This document shows positions 36,065 to 43,675 of a DNA stretch of 64,000 nucleotides, in pieces. The notes below the pieces were generated by a model, which was not told where the DNA came from, made no database searches, and saw only the letters and a list, made by a program, of their open reading frames with translations. Positions within the stretch are counted from its first letter, which is position 1, and each line of letters opens with the position of its first letter. Both the position numbers and the translations under genes were made by a program. The stretch is taken from assembly GCF_019924635.1 (NCBI RefSeq), contig NZ_CP065037.1:1054001-1118000 (forward strand), in the 5' to 3' direction. Source of the stretch: Leifsonia sp. ZF2019 (lineage in GTDB: Bacteria; Actinomycetota; Actinomycetes; Actinomycetales; Microbacteriaceae).

Positions 36065-38065
36065 CTAGACGAGGAGCTGGTGCTTCGCGAGATCGCGGTA
36101 GAGCGGCGTGCTCGCGACGAGCTCCGAGTGGGTGCCGACGCCGACGACGCGGCCGTGGTCGAGCACGACGATCTGGTCGGAGTCGACGACGGTGGAGAGC
36201 CGGTGCGCGATCACCAGGAGGGTGCGGTCCTCCGCCACCGCGTCGATCGCCTCGCGCATGAGCTGCTCGTTGCGCCCGTCGAGGCTGGACGTGGACTCGT
36301 CGAGCAGCAGCACCGGCGGCGCGGCGAGGAGCGCGCGGGCGATCGCGAGGCGCTGGCGCTCGCCGCCCGAGAGCATGATCCCGTCTTCGCCGACCGGGGC
36401 CGCGAGTCCCCGCTCGCTGCGCTCCAGCACCTCGGTCAGGTTGACGGCGTGCAGCACGTCGATGCACGCCTCGTCGGTCGCGGATGGCGCCGACAGCGTG
36501 AGGTTGTCGCGCAGCGAGCCGGCGAGCACCGGCGCGTCCTGCTCCACGTAGCCGATCTGCTCGCGCAGCGCCGTGCGCTCCAGGCTCCGGATGTCGAGGC
36601 CGCCGAACCGCACCTCGCCCGCCTCCACGTCGTAGAACCGCTCGATCAGGGCCAGGATGGTCGACTTGCCCGCGCCCGACGGTCCGACCAGCGCGGTCCG
36701 CTTGCCGCGCGGCACAGCGAAGCTCACGCCGTGGAGCACACCACCCGGGTGGTGCGCGCCGTCAGCGTCCTCTCCGGTGCCGGCCGCAGCCTCCGCCTCG
36801 GCGACGACATCCACGCCGCCGAACGCCTCGACCGCCACCCGCTCGACCGTCGGCGCAGCGGACGGCTCACTGCGCGCGCCCGGAGCGGAGCCGTCGGAGG
36901 GGCCCGACTCGCCCGGCTTCTCCTCGTGCTCGGGATACGCGAAGTGCACGTCGGCGAACTCGATGGCCGGTGCCTCGGGGGCGAGTCCCTCGTTCGCCGC
37001 CCCGACCGTCCAGGCGAGGGGCGCGATCTCGCGGTCGTGCTGGTCCTCGGTCGGCAGATCGAGGATCTCCTGGATGCGCCCGAGTGCCCCCAGCGCCGAG
37101 TTCACGGCCGCGATCGCTCCGAACGCCTGCCCGAGCGGAAGGATCATCATGAACAGGAAGAGGATGAAGGCCACGAGGTTCGCGACCGTGATCGCACCGC
37201 TCGCGACACGGAAGCCGCCGACGCCGAGCACGACGAGGAACGACACCTGCATCGCGATGCCCGCGACCGGGACGACGAGCGCCGAGATCTTGGCGACCCG
37301 GATGCCCATGCGGTAGGCCCCCGTCGCGTTCTCGTCGACCGCCGCGATCTCGCGCTCGGTGGCGTTGGCCGCCCGGATCGTGCGCACCGAGCTGATCGCC
37401 CGCTCGACGGCCGCGGCGAGGTCGCCGACCTTGTTCTGCGCCTTCTGGCTGGCGACGCGGATCCGCCCGGAGAGGACGGTCACGACCACGATCGACACGG
37501 CGACGACCAGCACGGTGAGTCCGAGCAGCACCGGATCGATGATGAGCATCGCGATCAGGGCGCCGATGAAGGTGAGCGCGCCACCGATGGCCTCGACCAG
37601 GCCCTGGGTCAGGACCGCCCGCAACAGAGTGGTGTCGGAGCCCACCCGCGACACGAGGTCGCCGGTGCGGCGGGTGTCGAACTCGCTGATCGGCAGCCTG
37701 AGCAGCCGACCGACGAGCTTGCGGCGCGACGACAGCACGACGCCCTCGCCCGTGCGCTGGAGCAGGTAGTGCTGGTAACCGGAGATCAGCCCCGAGACGA
37801 CCACCAGCGCGACGAGTCCCCACACCAGCGCGCCCAGCGGCTCGCCCTTGCCGACGATGTCGATCACCTGGCTGACCAGCAGTGGCTGGGCGAGGCTGGC
37901 CGCGGCGCCGAGCACGCTGAGCACGACGACCCAGCCGAGCACCTTCTTATGCTCGAGGAGGTAGGGGAGGAGCTGCCCGAAGCGGGCGCGCGGGCCGGCG
38001 TCGTCGGGGCGCCGGGAGAAGGGGGAGCGGCGTCGGGTGGACGCGGCGGGCTGCTCGGAGGTCAT
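36065..38065 (-). CDS. ABC exporter (fused membrane and ATPase domains) with acidic insertion
   Basis: A 666-residue half-transporter of the multidrug/lipid exporter type. Six transmembrane helices span about residues 43-325. The ATPase domain has an A-loop Tyr377 (HFAYP), Walker A GPSGAGKST (461-469), signature LSGGERQR (565-572), Walker B VLLLDESTS (585-593) and the H-loop AHRLS. Between the A-loop and Walker A lies an extra segment of about 62 residues (379-441), rich in Gly, Ala, Glu and Asp, which is absent from ordinary exporters. ATG at 38065; 56 bases after the small HTH gene, so the two are probably one operon. Confidence 0.9.
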   Translation of the reverse strand: MTSEQPAASTRRRSPFSRRPDDAGPRARFGQLLPYLLEHKKVLGWVVVLSVLGAAASLAQPLLVSQVIDIVGKGEPLGALVWGLVALVVVSGLISGYQHYLLQRTGEGVVLSSRRKLVGRLLRLPISEFDTRRTGDLVSRVGSDTTLLRAVLTQGLVEAIGGALTFIGALIAMLIIDPVLLGLTVLVVAVSIVVVTVLSGRIRVASQKAQNKVGDLAAAVERAISSVRTIRAANATEREIAAVDENATGAYRMGIRVAKISALVVPVAGIAMQVSFLVVLGVGGFRVASGAITVANLVAFILFLFMMILPLGQAFGAIAAVNSALGALGRIQEILDLPTEDQHDREIAPLAWTVGAANEGLAPEAPAIEFADVHFAYPEHEEKPGESGPSDGSAPGARSEPSAAPTVERVAVEAFGGVDVVAEAEAAAGTGEDADGAHHPGGVLHGVSFAVPRGKRTALVGPSGAGKSTILALIERFYDVEAGEVRFGGLDIRSLERTALREQIGYVEQDAPVLAGSLRDNLTLSAPSATDEACIDVLHAVNLTEVLERSERGLAAPVGEDGIMLSGGERQRLAIARALLAAPPVLLLDESTSSLDGRNEQLMREAIDAVAEDRTLLVIAHRLSTVVDSDQIVVLDHGRVVGVGTHSELVASTPLYRDLAKHQLLV

Positions 38066-38121
38066 GGGTCTTTCCGTTTCGGGCTTCGTCTCGACGAGGG
38101 TGCGCGGCCGTGCGGCGCGGT

Positions 38122-38337
38122 CTACATCCGACCGTACTTCTTGTGGACTGCCTGTTTGCTGACACCCAGGGCCAGCGCGATGAGCTGCCACGTGGCGTTC
38201 GTGTTGCGCGCGCGCCGCACGGCGACCGCCTCGATCCGGTCGAGCTCGCGGTGCAGGCGCGAGATGGCCCGGAGGGCGACGATCGGATCCTCGGACCCGG
38301 CGTCGCCGGCGAGGGTGCGGAGGGTGCTGCTGTCCAT
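38122..38337 (-). CDS. Small helix-turn-helix protein, probable autorepressor
   Basis: A 71-residue protein made almost entirely of a DNA-binding fold: AISRLHRELDRIEAVAVRRARNT then NATWQLIALALGVSKQAVHKKYG, a clear helix-turn-helix at the C-terminus. ATG at 38337 is chosen over 38373 because the upstream extension would run through a promoter and two operators. It has no ribosome-binding site and seems leaderless. It would bind the two GTCAAC/GTTGAC palindromes in its own promoter and control both the exporter downstream and the divergent ABC-2 operon. Confidence 0.8.
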   Translation of the reverse strand: MDSSTLRTLAGDAGSEDPIVALRAISRLHRELDRIEAVAVRRARNTNATWQLIALALGVSKQAVHKKYGRM

Positions 38338-38340
38338 GGC

Positions 38341-38356
38341 GTCAACCCTAGTTGAC
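38341..38356. promoter_or_regulatory. Operator 1 for the HTH regulator
   Basis: GTCAAC-CCTA-GTTGAC, perfect 6+4+6 palindrome. It covers the minus-strand -10 hexamer (38345-38350) of the HTH gene and lies four bases from the start codon. Confidence 0.75.
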
Positions 38357-38373
38357 TCGCTGCCGTTGGTCAA
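38345..38373 (-). promoter_or_regulatory. HTH gene promoter, -35 and -10, leaderless
   Basis: On the minus strand TTGACC (38368-38373), exactly 17 bp, TAGGGT (38345-38350), then seven bases to the ATG at 38337. This is the best-matched promoter in the window. Each hexamer is part of one of the two operators. Confidence 0.75.
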
Positions 38374-38384
38374 CCCCGGTTGAC
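38369..38384. promoter_or_regulatory. Operator 2 for the HTH regulator
   Basis: GTCAACC-CC-GGTTGAC, perfect 7+2+7 palindrome sharing GTCAAC/GTTGAC with operator 1, centre to centre 28 bp away. It covers the -35 hexamer of the HTH gene and lies about 40 bases upstream of the divergent ABC-2 ATPase -10. Confidence 0.75.
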
Positions 38385-38435
38385 GAGCGGCCGGATCCCC
38401 CGCGATGTCTCCGGCCGGGGCTACAGTGCTGAACT

Positions 38436-39362
38436 ATGCCGACGCCCGTCATCACCGCCACCGATCTCGTCAAGACGTACAAGGACGTTCCCGCGGTCGA
38501 CGGCATCAGCTTCGACGTGGAGGCCGGGGAGTCCTTCGGGCTGCTCGGCCCCAACGGTGCGGGAAAGTCGACGACGATGCGGATGGTCGGGGCCGTCTCG
38601 ACCCGCTCGGGAGGCGACCTCCGCATCCTCGGTCTCGATCCCGACCGCTACGGCCCCGAGATCCGCTCGCAGCTGGGCGTCGTGCCCCAGGCGGACAACC
38701 TCGACACCGAGCTCCGCGTGCGGGACAACCTCGTCGTCTACGGCCGCTACTTCGGGCTGCCCGCTGCGCGTGTGCGCCGCCGTGCCGACGAGCTGCTCGC
38801 CTTCGCCCAGCTGGAGGACAAGGCGAAGGCCAAGGTCGACGACCTCTCCGGCGGCATGAAGCGCCGCCTCACCATCGCCCGGGCCCTCATCAACGACCCG
38901 CGCATCCTGCTGCTCGACGAACCGACCACCGGGCTCGACCCGCAGGCGCGCCACATCCTCTGGGACCGGCTGTTCCGGCTCAAGGAGCAGGGAACGACCC
39001 TCGTGCTCACCACCCACTACATGGACGAGGCGGAGCAGCTCTGCGACCGCCTGGTCGTCGTGGACAAAGGCCGCATCATGGCTGAGGGGTCCCCGGCCGC
39101 CCTCATCCGCGAGTACTCCACGCGCGAGGTGCTGGAGGTGCGCTTCGGCTCCGATCGCAACGCCAAGGTCGCGGGCCGTCTCGACGGAATCGGGGAGCGC
39201 GTCGAGGTGCTGCCCGACCGCATCCTCGTCTACAGCGACGACGGCGAGGCCGAGCTCGCCCGCCTCACCGAGCGCGGCCTCCACCCGCTCACGAGCCTTG
39301 TGCGCCGGTCGAGCCTGGAGGACGTCTTCCTGCGCTTGACCGGCCGGAGCCTGATCGAATGA
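38436..39362 (+). CDS. ABC-2 transporter ATP-binding protein (DrrA/NodI-like)
   Basis: A 308-residue ATPase. Walker A LLGPNGAGKSTTMRM, signature LSGGMKRRLTIARAL, Walker B ILLLDEPTTGLDP and H-loop TTHYMDEAEQLCDR are all intact, and a C-terminal domain of about 80 residues follows as in DrrA. It would drive export through the two permeases encoded next. TACAGT at 38422-38427 lies eight bases before the ATG and there is no ribosome-binding site, so a leaderless message is likely. Its stop overlaps the next gene (ATGA). Confidence 0.93.
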   Translation: MPTPVITATDLVKTYKDVPAVDGISFDVEAGESFGLLGPNGAGKSTTMRMVGAVSTRSGGDLRILGLDPDRYGPEIRSQLGVVPQADNLDTELRVRDNLVVYGRYFGLPAARVRRRADELLAFAQLEDKAKAKVDDLSGGMKRRLTIARALINDPRILLLDEPTTGLDPQARHILWDRLFRLKEQGTTLVLTTHYMDEAEQLCDRLVVVDKGRIMAEGSPAALIREYSTREVLEVRFGSDRNAKVAGRLDGIGERVEVLPDRILVYSDDGEAELARLTERGLHPLTSLVRRSSLEDVFLRLTGRSLIE

Positions 39363-40210
39363 GCGCCGAGACCGGCACGGCGATCGGCGACGACGCGCGG
39401 GCGGCGCTCGCCGGAGCGGTGCGTCCGCGGAGGTTCGGCGCCTGGTACGTCGCAGAGCACCGCTTCCGGGTGATGCGCTCGTACCTGCAGACGCTGCTCG
39501 TCACCGGGTTCGGCAACCCGCTGCTCTACCTCTTCGCCATGGGCGTCGGGCTCGGGAGCCTCATCAGCGCCAACACCGGCCCGGACGCGATCGACGGCGT
39601 GAGCTATCTCGCGTTCGTCGCTCCCGCGCTCCTCTGCACGGCGGCGGTGACGGTCGCGAGCGAGGAGTTCACCTACCCGGTCATGCTCGGGTTCAAGTGG
39701 AACCCCACCTTCTTCGGCATGAATGCCGCGCCGATCGCGCCGGGCCAGATCATCGACGGCATCGTCATCTCCGTGATCGCGCGGCTGCTCGGCACGAGCA
39801 TCGTCTACTACGCCTTCATGCTGCTCTTCGGCGCCGTCCCGGGGCCGTGGGGGTGGGTCACCGTGTTCGTCGCGACGCTCGCCGGGCTCGCCTTCGGCAC
39901 GCCGGTCATGGCGTATGTCGCTACCCTCGAGCAGGACACCGGCCAGATCGCCATGCTCATGCGGTTCGTCCTGCTGCCGATGACGCTGTTCTCCGGCACC
40001 TTCTTCCCGCTGTCGAACATGCCCGACTTCCTGCAGTGGATCGGCTGGATCTCGCCCCTCTGGCACGCGACGGAGCTCTCGCGCGTGTTCGCGTACGGGT
40101 CGCCGGAGCCCCTGTGGCTCACGATCGTGCACATCCTCTACCTGGCTGCTCTCACGGCCGCCTTCTGGCTGTGGGCACGACGCATCAGTGGGCGGAGGCT
40201 GAACAAGTGA
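39359..40210 (+). CDS. ABC-2 type permease 1
   Basis: A 283-residue membrane protein with six helices, of the NodJ/DrrB type. Features include GNPLLYLFAMGVGLGSLI near the first helix and FLQWIGWISPLWHATELSR before the last, typical of ABC-2 permeases. The ATG overlaps the ATPase stop and the stop overlaps the second permease (GTGA). The substrate is unknown; related systems export drugs, polysaccharides or lipids. Confidence 0.9.
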   Translation: MSAETGTAIGDDARAALAGAVRPRRFGAWYVAEHRFRVMRSYLQTLLVTGFGNPLLYLFAMGVGLGSLISANTGPDAIDGVSYLAFVAPALLCTAAVTVASEEFTYPVMLGFKWNPTFFGMNAAPIAPGQIIDGIVISVIARLLGTSIVYYAFMLLFGAVPGPWGWVTVFVATLAGLAFGTPVMAYVATLEQDTGQIAMLMRFVLLPMTLFSGTFFPLSNMPDFLQWIGWISPLWHATELSRVFAYGSPEPLWLTIVHILYLAALTAAFWLWARRISGRRLNK

Positions 40211-41037
40211 CCGCCACCGACGACCGGATGACCGCGGAGGTCTCGCGCTCGCGTCCGCTGCGCGCCCTCTACGCCGGCAACGCGAGGTCGGTGATGCTGC
40301 GCGGCTGGCGGGCGACCCGTAGCACAAACTGGCTCGTGATCGTCTCCGGATTCTTCGAGCCGATCTTCTACCTCCTGTCGCTCGGCATCGGGCTCGGGAG
40401 TCTCGTGGGCGACGTGCACACCTCGACCGGGCAGCCCGTCTCGTACGCGGCCTTCATCGCGCCCGCGCTGCTCGCCACCGCGGCCATGAACGGTGCCGTG
40501 TACGACTCCACTTGGAACGTCTTCTTCAAGATGCACTTCGCCAAGCTCTACGAGGGCATGCTCTCCACGTCGCTCGGCCCGCTGGACGTCGCGCTCGGAG
40601 AGATCCTCCTCGCCCTCGCGCGCGGCGCCCTCTACGCCCTTGGCTTCATGCTCGTCATGCAGACATTGGGCCTCAACCTCTCTTGGTGGGCGCTGCTCGC
40701 CCTGCCCGCCGTCCTGCTCATCGCGTTCGGCTTCGCCAGTTTCGGGATGGGGGTCACGAGCTACATGAAGACCTTCCAGCAGATGGACTGGATCAACTTC
40801 GTCCTGCTGCCGATGTTCCTCCTGACGGCCACCTTCTACCCGATCACGGTGTATCCCGAGCCGATCCAGTGGTTCATCCGCGCGCTCCCGCTCTGGCACG
40901 GCGTCGAGCTCGTCCGCGGCCTCACCACCGGCGCCGTCGACATCGGGATGCTCTGGCACGTCCTCTACTTCGCCGTGATGGTCGGCCTCGGCCTCGTGCT
41001 GACCACGCGACGCCTCCGGGCGCTGTTCCTGGATTGA
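40207..41037 (+). CDS. ABC-2 type permease 2
   Basis: A 276-residue six-helix permease paralogous to the preceding one (FFEPIFYLLSLGIGLGSLV; IQWFIRALPLWHGVELVRGL). Two different permeases with one ATPase point to a heterodimeric channel. GTG at 40207 overlaps the previous stop. It is the last gene of the operon and converges on the type VII-associated genes, with only 21 bases between stops and no clear terminator. Confidence 0.9.
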   Translation: MTATDDRMTAEVSRSRPLRALYAGNARSVMLRGWRATRSTNWLVIVSGFFEPIFYLLSLGIGLGSLVGDVHTSTGQPVSYAAFIAPALLATAAMNGAVYDSTWNVFFKMHFAKLYEGMLSTSLGPLDVALGEILLALARGALYALGFMLVMQTLGLNLSWWALLALPAVLLIAFGFASFGMGVTSYMKTFQQMDWINFVLLPMFLLTATFYPITVYPEPIQWFIRALPLWHGVELVRGLTTGAVDIGMLWHVLYFAVMVGLGLVLTTRRLRALFLD

Positions 41038-41058
41038 GGCCGGGCGCGCCGGTCCGCG

Positions 41059-41361
41059 TCAGAACGCCCGGCTGATCGCCTGCAGATCGGTCGCGCTCTG
41101 CTGGTCGGCTCCGAGGAGGGAGTCGACCGTCGCGACGATGTCCTCGGACGTGCCCCTCATCGTCGCAGCGACCGCCGGCAACGTCGCCGCGAGCGCGCTC
41201 GTCGCATCGTTGAAGGCGGCGTCGAACTCCTCGGTGCCCTCGGCCCCGGCCGCAAGCCCACCCGGGAACCGCGTCGCCAGCTCGCGCACCGGAGGGAGGG
41301 CGTCGGCGATGCCCTTCGCCGCCTCCGTCGCGACCCTCCGGTCGGCCGTGATCCGTTTCAT
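41059..41361 (-). CDS. EspC/WXG100-like small helical protein
   Basis: A 100-residue protein predicted to be two long helices, with a turn near FPGGLAAGAEG and the C-terminal DSLLGADQQSATDLQAI. This size and pattern, particularly the late ADQQSATDL, resemble EspC-type ESX-associated proteins; the strict WxG motif is absent. ATG at 41361 has GAGGAG upstream. It is third in an operon with the hydrolase and the lipoprotein, so it may be a secretion partner or chaperone of the hydrolase. Family assignment is by eye and moderately uncertain. Confidence 0.6.
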   Translation of the reverse strand: MKRITADRRVATEAAKGIADALPPVRELATRFPGGLAAGAEGTEEFDAAFNDATSALAATLPAVAATMRGTSEDIVATVDSLLGADQQSATDLQAISRAF

Positions 41362-41370
41362 GTGCACTCC

Positions 41371-41898
41371 TCAGAACGTGTCGAGCGGCGACATGCCGTC
41401 GGGGAGGTGGAAGCAGGGGGAACCGGCGTAGATGCTCACTCCGCTTTGATCCTTCGGCCCCGGCGCCACGAGGTAGTTCGCCCCGTCCTCGCCGGTGAGC
41501 GATACCCGGCGGAGACCAGCGGGGTTCTTGTCGATCGTTACGGTGAACGCGGATTCCGAATACGCGGACGCGACTGCTGTGACGAGCTGGTCCGTATCCC
41601 GCGTCCCGTTCAGCGACAATCCGGTGAATCCTGACCACGAGTAGAGATTGTCCGCCGCGCACTGCCTGAGATGAGCGGTTTGCTGGGTGCGACGCTCGGA
41701 GATCCACTCAGTAGGCACAAGCGCGACGAGCTCGTCCTGCATTCGAAGTGACTCGGACTTGGCTTGCTCGGGGGTGAGACTCACGGAGGGCGTGTCCATA
41801 GGGGTCGGGCCTTTCGCAGGGAGGGATGGCGCGCAGGCGCTCAGCGTCATCAGGAGAAGCGTGACGGTCGCCAGCGGAAGGAGACGTCGTTGGTTCAC
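41371..41898 (-). CDS. Lipoprotein, function unknown
   Basis: A 175-residue lipoprotein: signal peptide with MTLSAC lipobox (Cys about residue 22), then a small domain with SAFTVTIDKNPAGLRRVSLTGEDGANYLVA and two later Cys. It is not similar to anything I can name. GTG at 41898 overlaps the stop of the hydrolase gene (GTGA), so it is made together with the hydrolase. It could be an accessory or self-protection protein for that putative effector. This is inference from position only. Confidence 0.75.
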   Translation of the reverse strand: MNQRRLLPLATVTLLLMTLSACAPSLPAKGPTPMDTPSVSLTPEQAKSESLRMQDELVALVPTEWISERRTQQTAHLRQCAADNLYSWSGFTGLSLNGTRDTDQLVTAVASAYSESAFTVTIDKNPAGLRRVSLTGEDGANYLVAPGPKDQSGVSIYAGSPCFHLPDGMSPLDTF

Positions 41899-43475
41899 TG
41901 GCCGAAGATCTCAACTTTCAGATCATCGATGAGTGCATAGTTCGCTTGCGCGTCCGACGCGATGAGGTTGTGGTTGCCGATCAAGTCGAACGCGGAAGGC
42001 GCCTCGTAGTACGGGTCGTATGCGAATCCGCTGTCGGGCCGGCGCGGAACGTTGTTTCCACCGACCGCGCCGAACTCCTGAGCCACTTGGAGCGCGTCGG
42101 GATAGGAGAAGTCCGTGTACGACGTCGTCGGGTCCGGGGCCCACCCTTCCGGCATCCAGGCTCCGGAGAGCGAGATCACCTGGTCGTAGTGCGCGCCGGC
42201 ACCCTCGGAGGCGGTGACGTTCGCCAGACCCCAACTGTGGCCGATGGCCGTGCGATTCGCGTACGTGTACTCCGGATTCGCGGCGATGCCGTGCTGCAGT
42301 GACGCCAGTCTCTCGGCCGTCGCCACTGTGGAGGTGGGCGAGTTCGCCTCGAGGATGCGGGTCATGTTCGGCCCACCGAGGTTCGTGTCGTCCTCGCCCG
42401 GGAAGATCCCGTCCTTCGTGACAAAGACGATGGCCCCGGGCTGATCCTGAACCAGAGTGACTGCCATTGTCTGCACCCCGCCCTTCCAGAAGTCCGGCAT
42501 CCCCGTGAACGTCCCCGGGTTGTAGTAGATCACGTTGGTCGGTGTCTGCGAGAGGTCGCCGACCACCTCGACGACCCGGGATGCGTCGCGGTCGTAGAGG
42601 TACAGCTGCACCGAGCCGTCGACCGCCCGTTGCAGGTATTCGTTCTCGGTCTCGAGGAGCGCGATCGTGTTCGCGTTCTCCGCGCTGCGGGGGAGAGCGC
42701 GCAGACGCGCCAGCTCCGCCTCGTTGGCGGCCAGGGCTGTCGCGGCGTTCGTGCGGTTGGCGGCCACGCGGACCGCCGGTGGCAGCCCGTCGAGGCGGCC
42801 GAGGAACGGTGCGGCGCTCGTCAGGAGCGTCGCCCGCTGGACCTCGGTGAGGGTCGCCCACCACCCCCACACCTTCTCCGGGTCCTTCGACAGCATCGCC
42901 GCGAGCCGGACGAGCTGCGATGTCGACAGCGCGGCGAGCTGAGCGGGCGTGAGCTGCGCGAGTGCACGCAGGCTCCCGGGTGCCTTCGCCTGTCCGGGCT
43001 GCGTGCTGCCGGGGAACGACGTCGAAGTCAGGTCTGCGGCGAGCGGCTTCAGCTCGGCGGCCAGCGCCCGCAACTCCTTCACGATGGCCGCGTAGGCGCG
43101 CTTCGCCTCCTGCTCGTTGGTGCGCGCGAGGGAGGCCTTCGCCGCCGCAGCGGCCTCGGCGCGGACCGGCGGTGCGGTGCGCGCGGCGATCTCCTTCGCC
43201 ACCCGCCGCGCGTAGTCGAGCTGATCGTTCGCCTGCGCGATCAGTGTCGGGACCTTCGTCGCACCGTCCGCGATCGTCAGGAGGGCGCGACGGCGGCTCT
43301 CCAGCAGCGACTCGGCCGCGCGACCGGCCTCTCCACTGAATCCGACATCGGAGCGAGCGCGTTGCGCCGCGTGAGCCACCGCACCCAGCGCCTCCCCGGC
43401 CCTCGTGAACGACGATCCCATCCCGTACCGCGGTGCGCCCGCGAGTGCCGCGAGCTTCGAAACGTATTCCCCCAT
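41895..43475 (-). CDS. Helical/WXG-like plus alpha/beta hydrolase protein, predicted type VII substrate
   Basis: A 526-residue protein with two parts. Residues about 1-160 are helical and Ala-rich (GSSFTRAGEALGAVAHAAQRA, repeated coiled stretches), as in ESX substrates. Residues about 200-240 carry WGWWATLTEVQRATLLTSAA and FLGRLDGLPPAVRVAANRTN, the linker of actinobacterial DUF1023-type hydrolases. The C-terminal part is an alpha/beta hydrolase with elbow TAIGHSWGLANV (Ser414) and a possible His502. There is no signal peptide. Located divergent from mycP, it is a candidate secreted effector. A TAGGGT hexamer eight bases before the ATG suggests a leaderless start. Confidence 0.75.
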   Translation of the reverse strand: MGEYVSKLAALAGAPRYGMGSSFTRAGEALGAVAHAAQRARSDVGFSGEAGRAAESLLESRRRALLTIADGATKVPTLIAQANDQLDYARRVAKEIAARTAPPVRAEAAAAAKASLARTNEQEAKRAYAAIVKELRALAAELKPLAADLTSTSFPGSTQPGQAKAPGSLRALAQLTPAQLAALSTSQLVRLAAMLSKDPEKVWGWWATLTEVQRATLLTSAAPFLGRLDGLPPAVRVAANRTNAATALAANEAELARLRALPRSAENANTIALLETENEYLQRAVDGSVQLYLYDRDASRVVEVVGDLSQTPTNVIYYNPGTFTGMPDFWKGGVQTMAVTLVQDQPGAIVFVTKDGIFPGEDDTNLGGPNMTRILEANSPTSTVATAERLASLQHGIAANPEYTYANRTAIGHSWGLANVTASEGAGAHYDQVISLSGAWMPEGWAPDPTTSYTDFSYPDALQVAQEFGAVGGNNVPRRPDSGFAYDPYYEAPSAFDLIGNHNLIASDAQANYALIDDLKVEIFGQ

Positions 43476-43675
43476 ACGGCTCGACCCTATCGGCGGCTCG
43501 GAGTGCTCGACCACAGTGCGGGCACTCTGTTCCGGTCGAGATTGGCGGTACGCGCGTGATCCGTGATATCCCTGGGAAGGGTCTCGGGGGCGCGCCACGC
43601 GCGGCCTGTCCCGGCGGCCGAAGGCAGTGGCCGCACGGATGCGCTGAACGCGCGTCGTCGGCAGGATGGGGTGCG
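43476..43675. promoter_or_regulatory. Divergent promoter region, effector operon / mycP
   Basis: A 200-base gap between the hydrolase and mycP genes. On the minus strand TAGGGT (43484-43489) lies eight bases before the hydrolase ATG; no good -35 is seen. On the plus strand I see no convincing promoter or ribosome-binding site for mycP. No palindrome or repeat stands out. Confidence 0.3.

Noticed and set aside
38338..38373. Longer N-terminus (12 residues) for the small HTH protein
   Set aside because: This stretch contains the promoter hexamers and operators; the ATG at 38337 fits a leaderless start.
41038..41058. Terminator between the ABC-2 operon and the type VII-associated operon
   Set aside because: The GGCCGGGCGCGCCGGTCC stretch forms just a short imperfect stem and has no T run.
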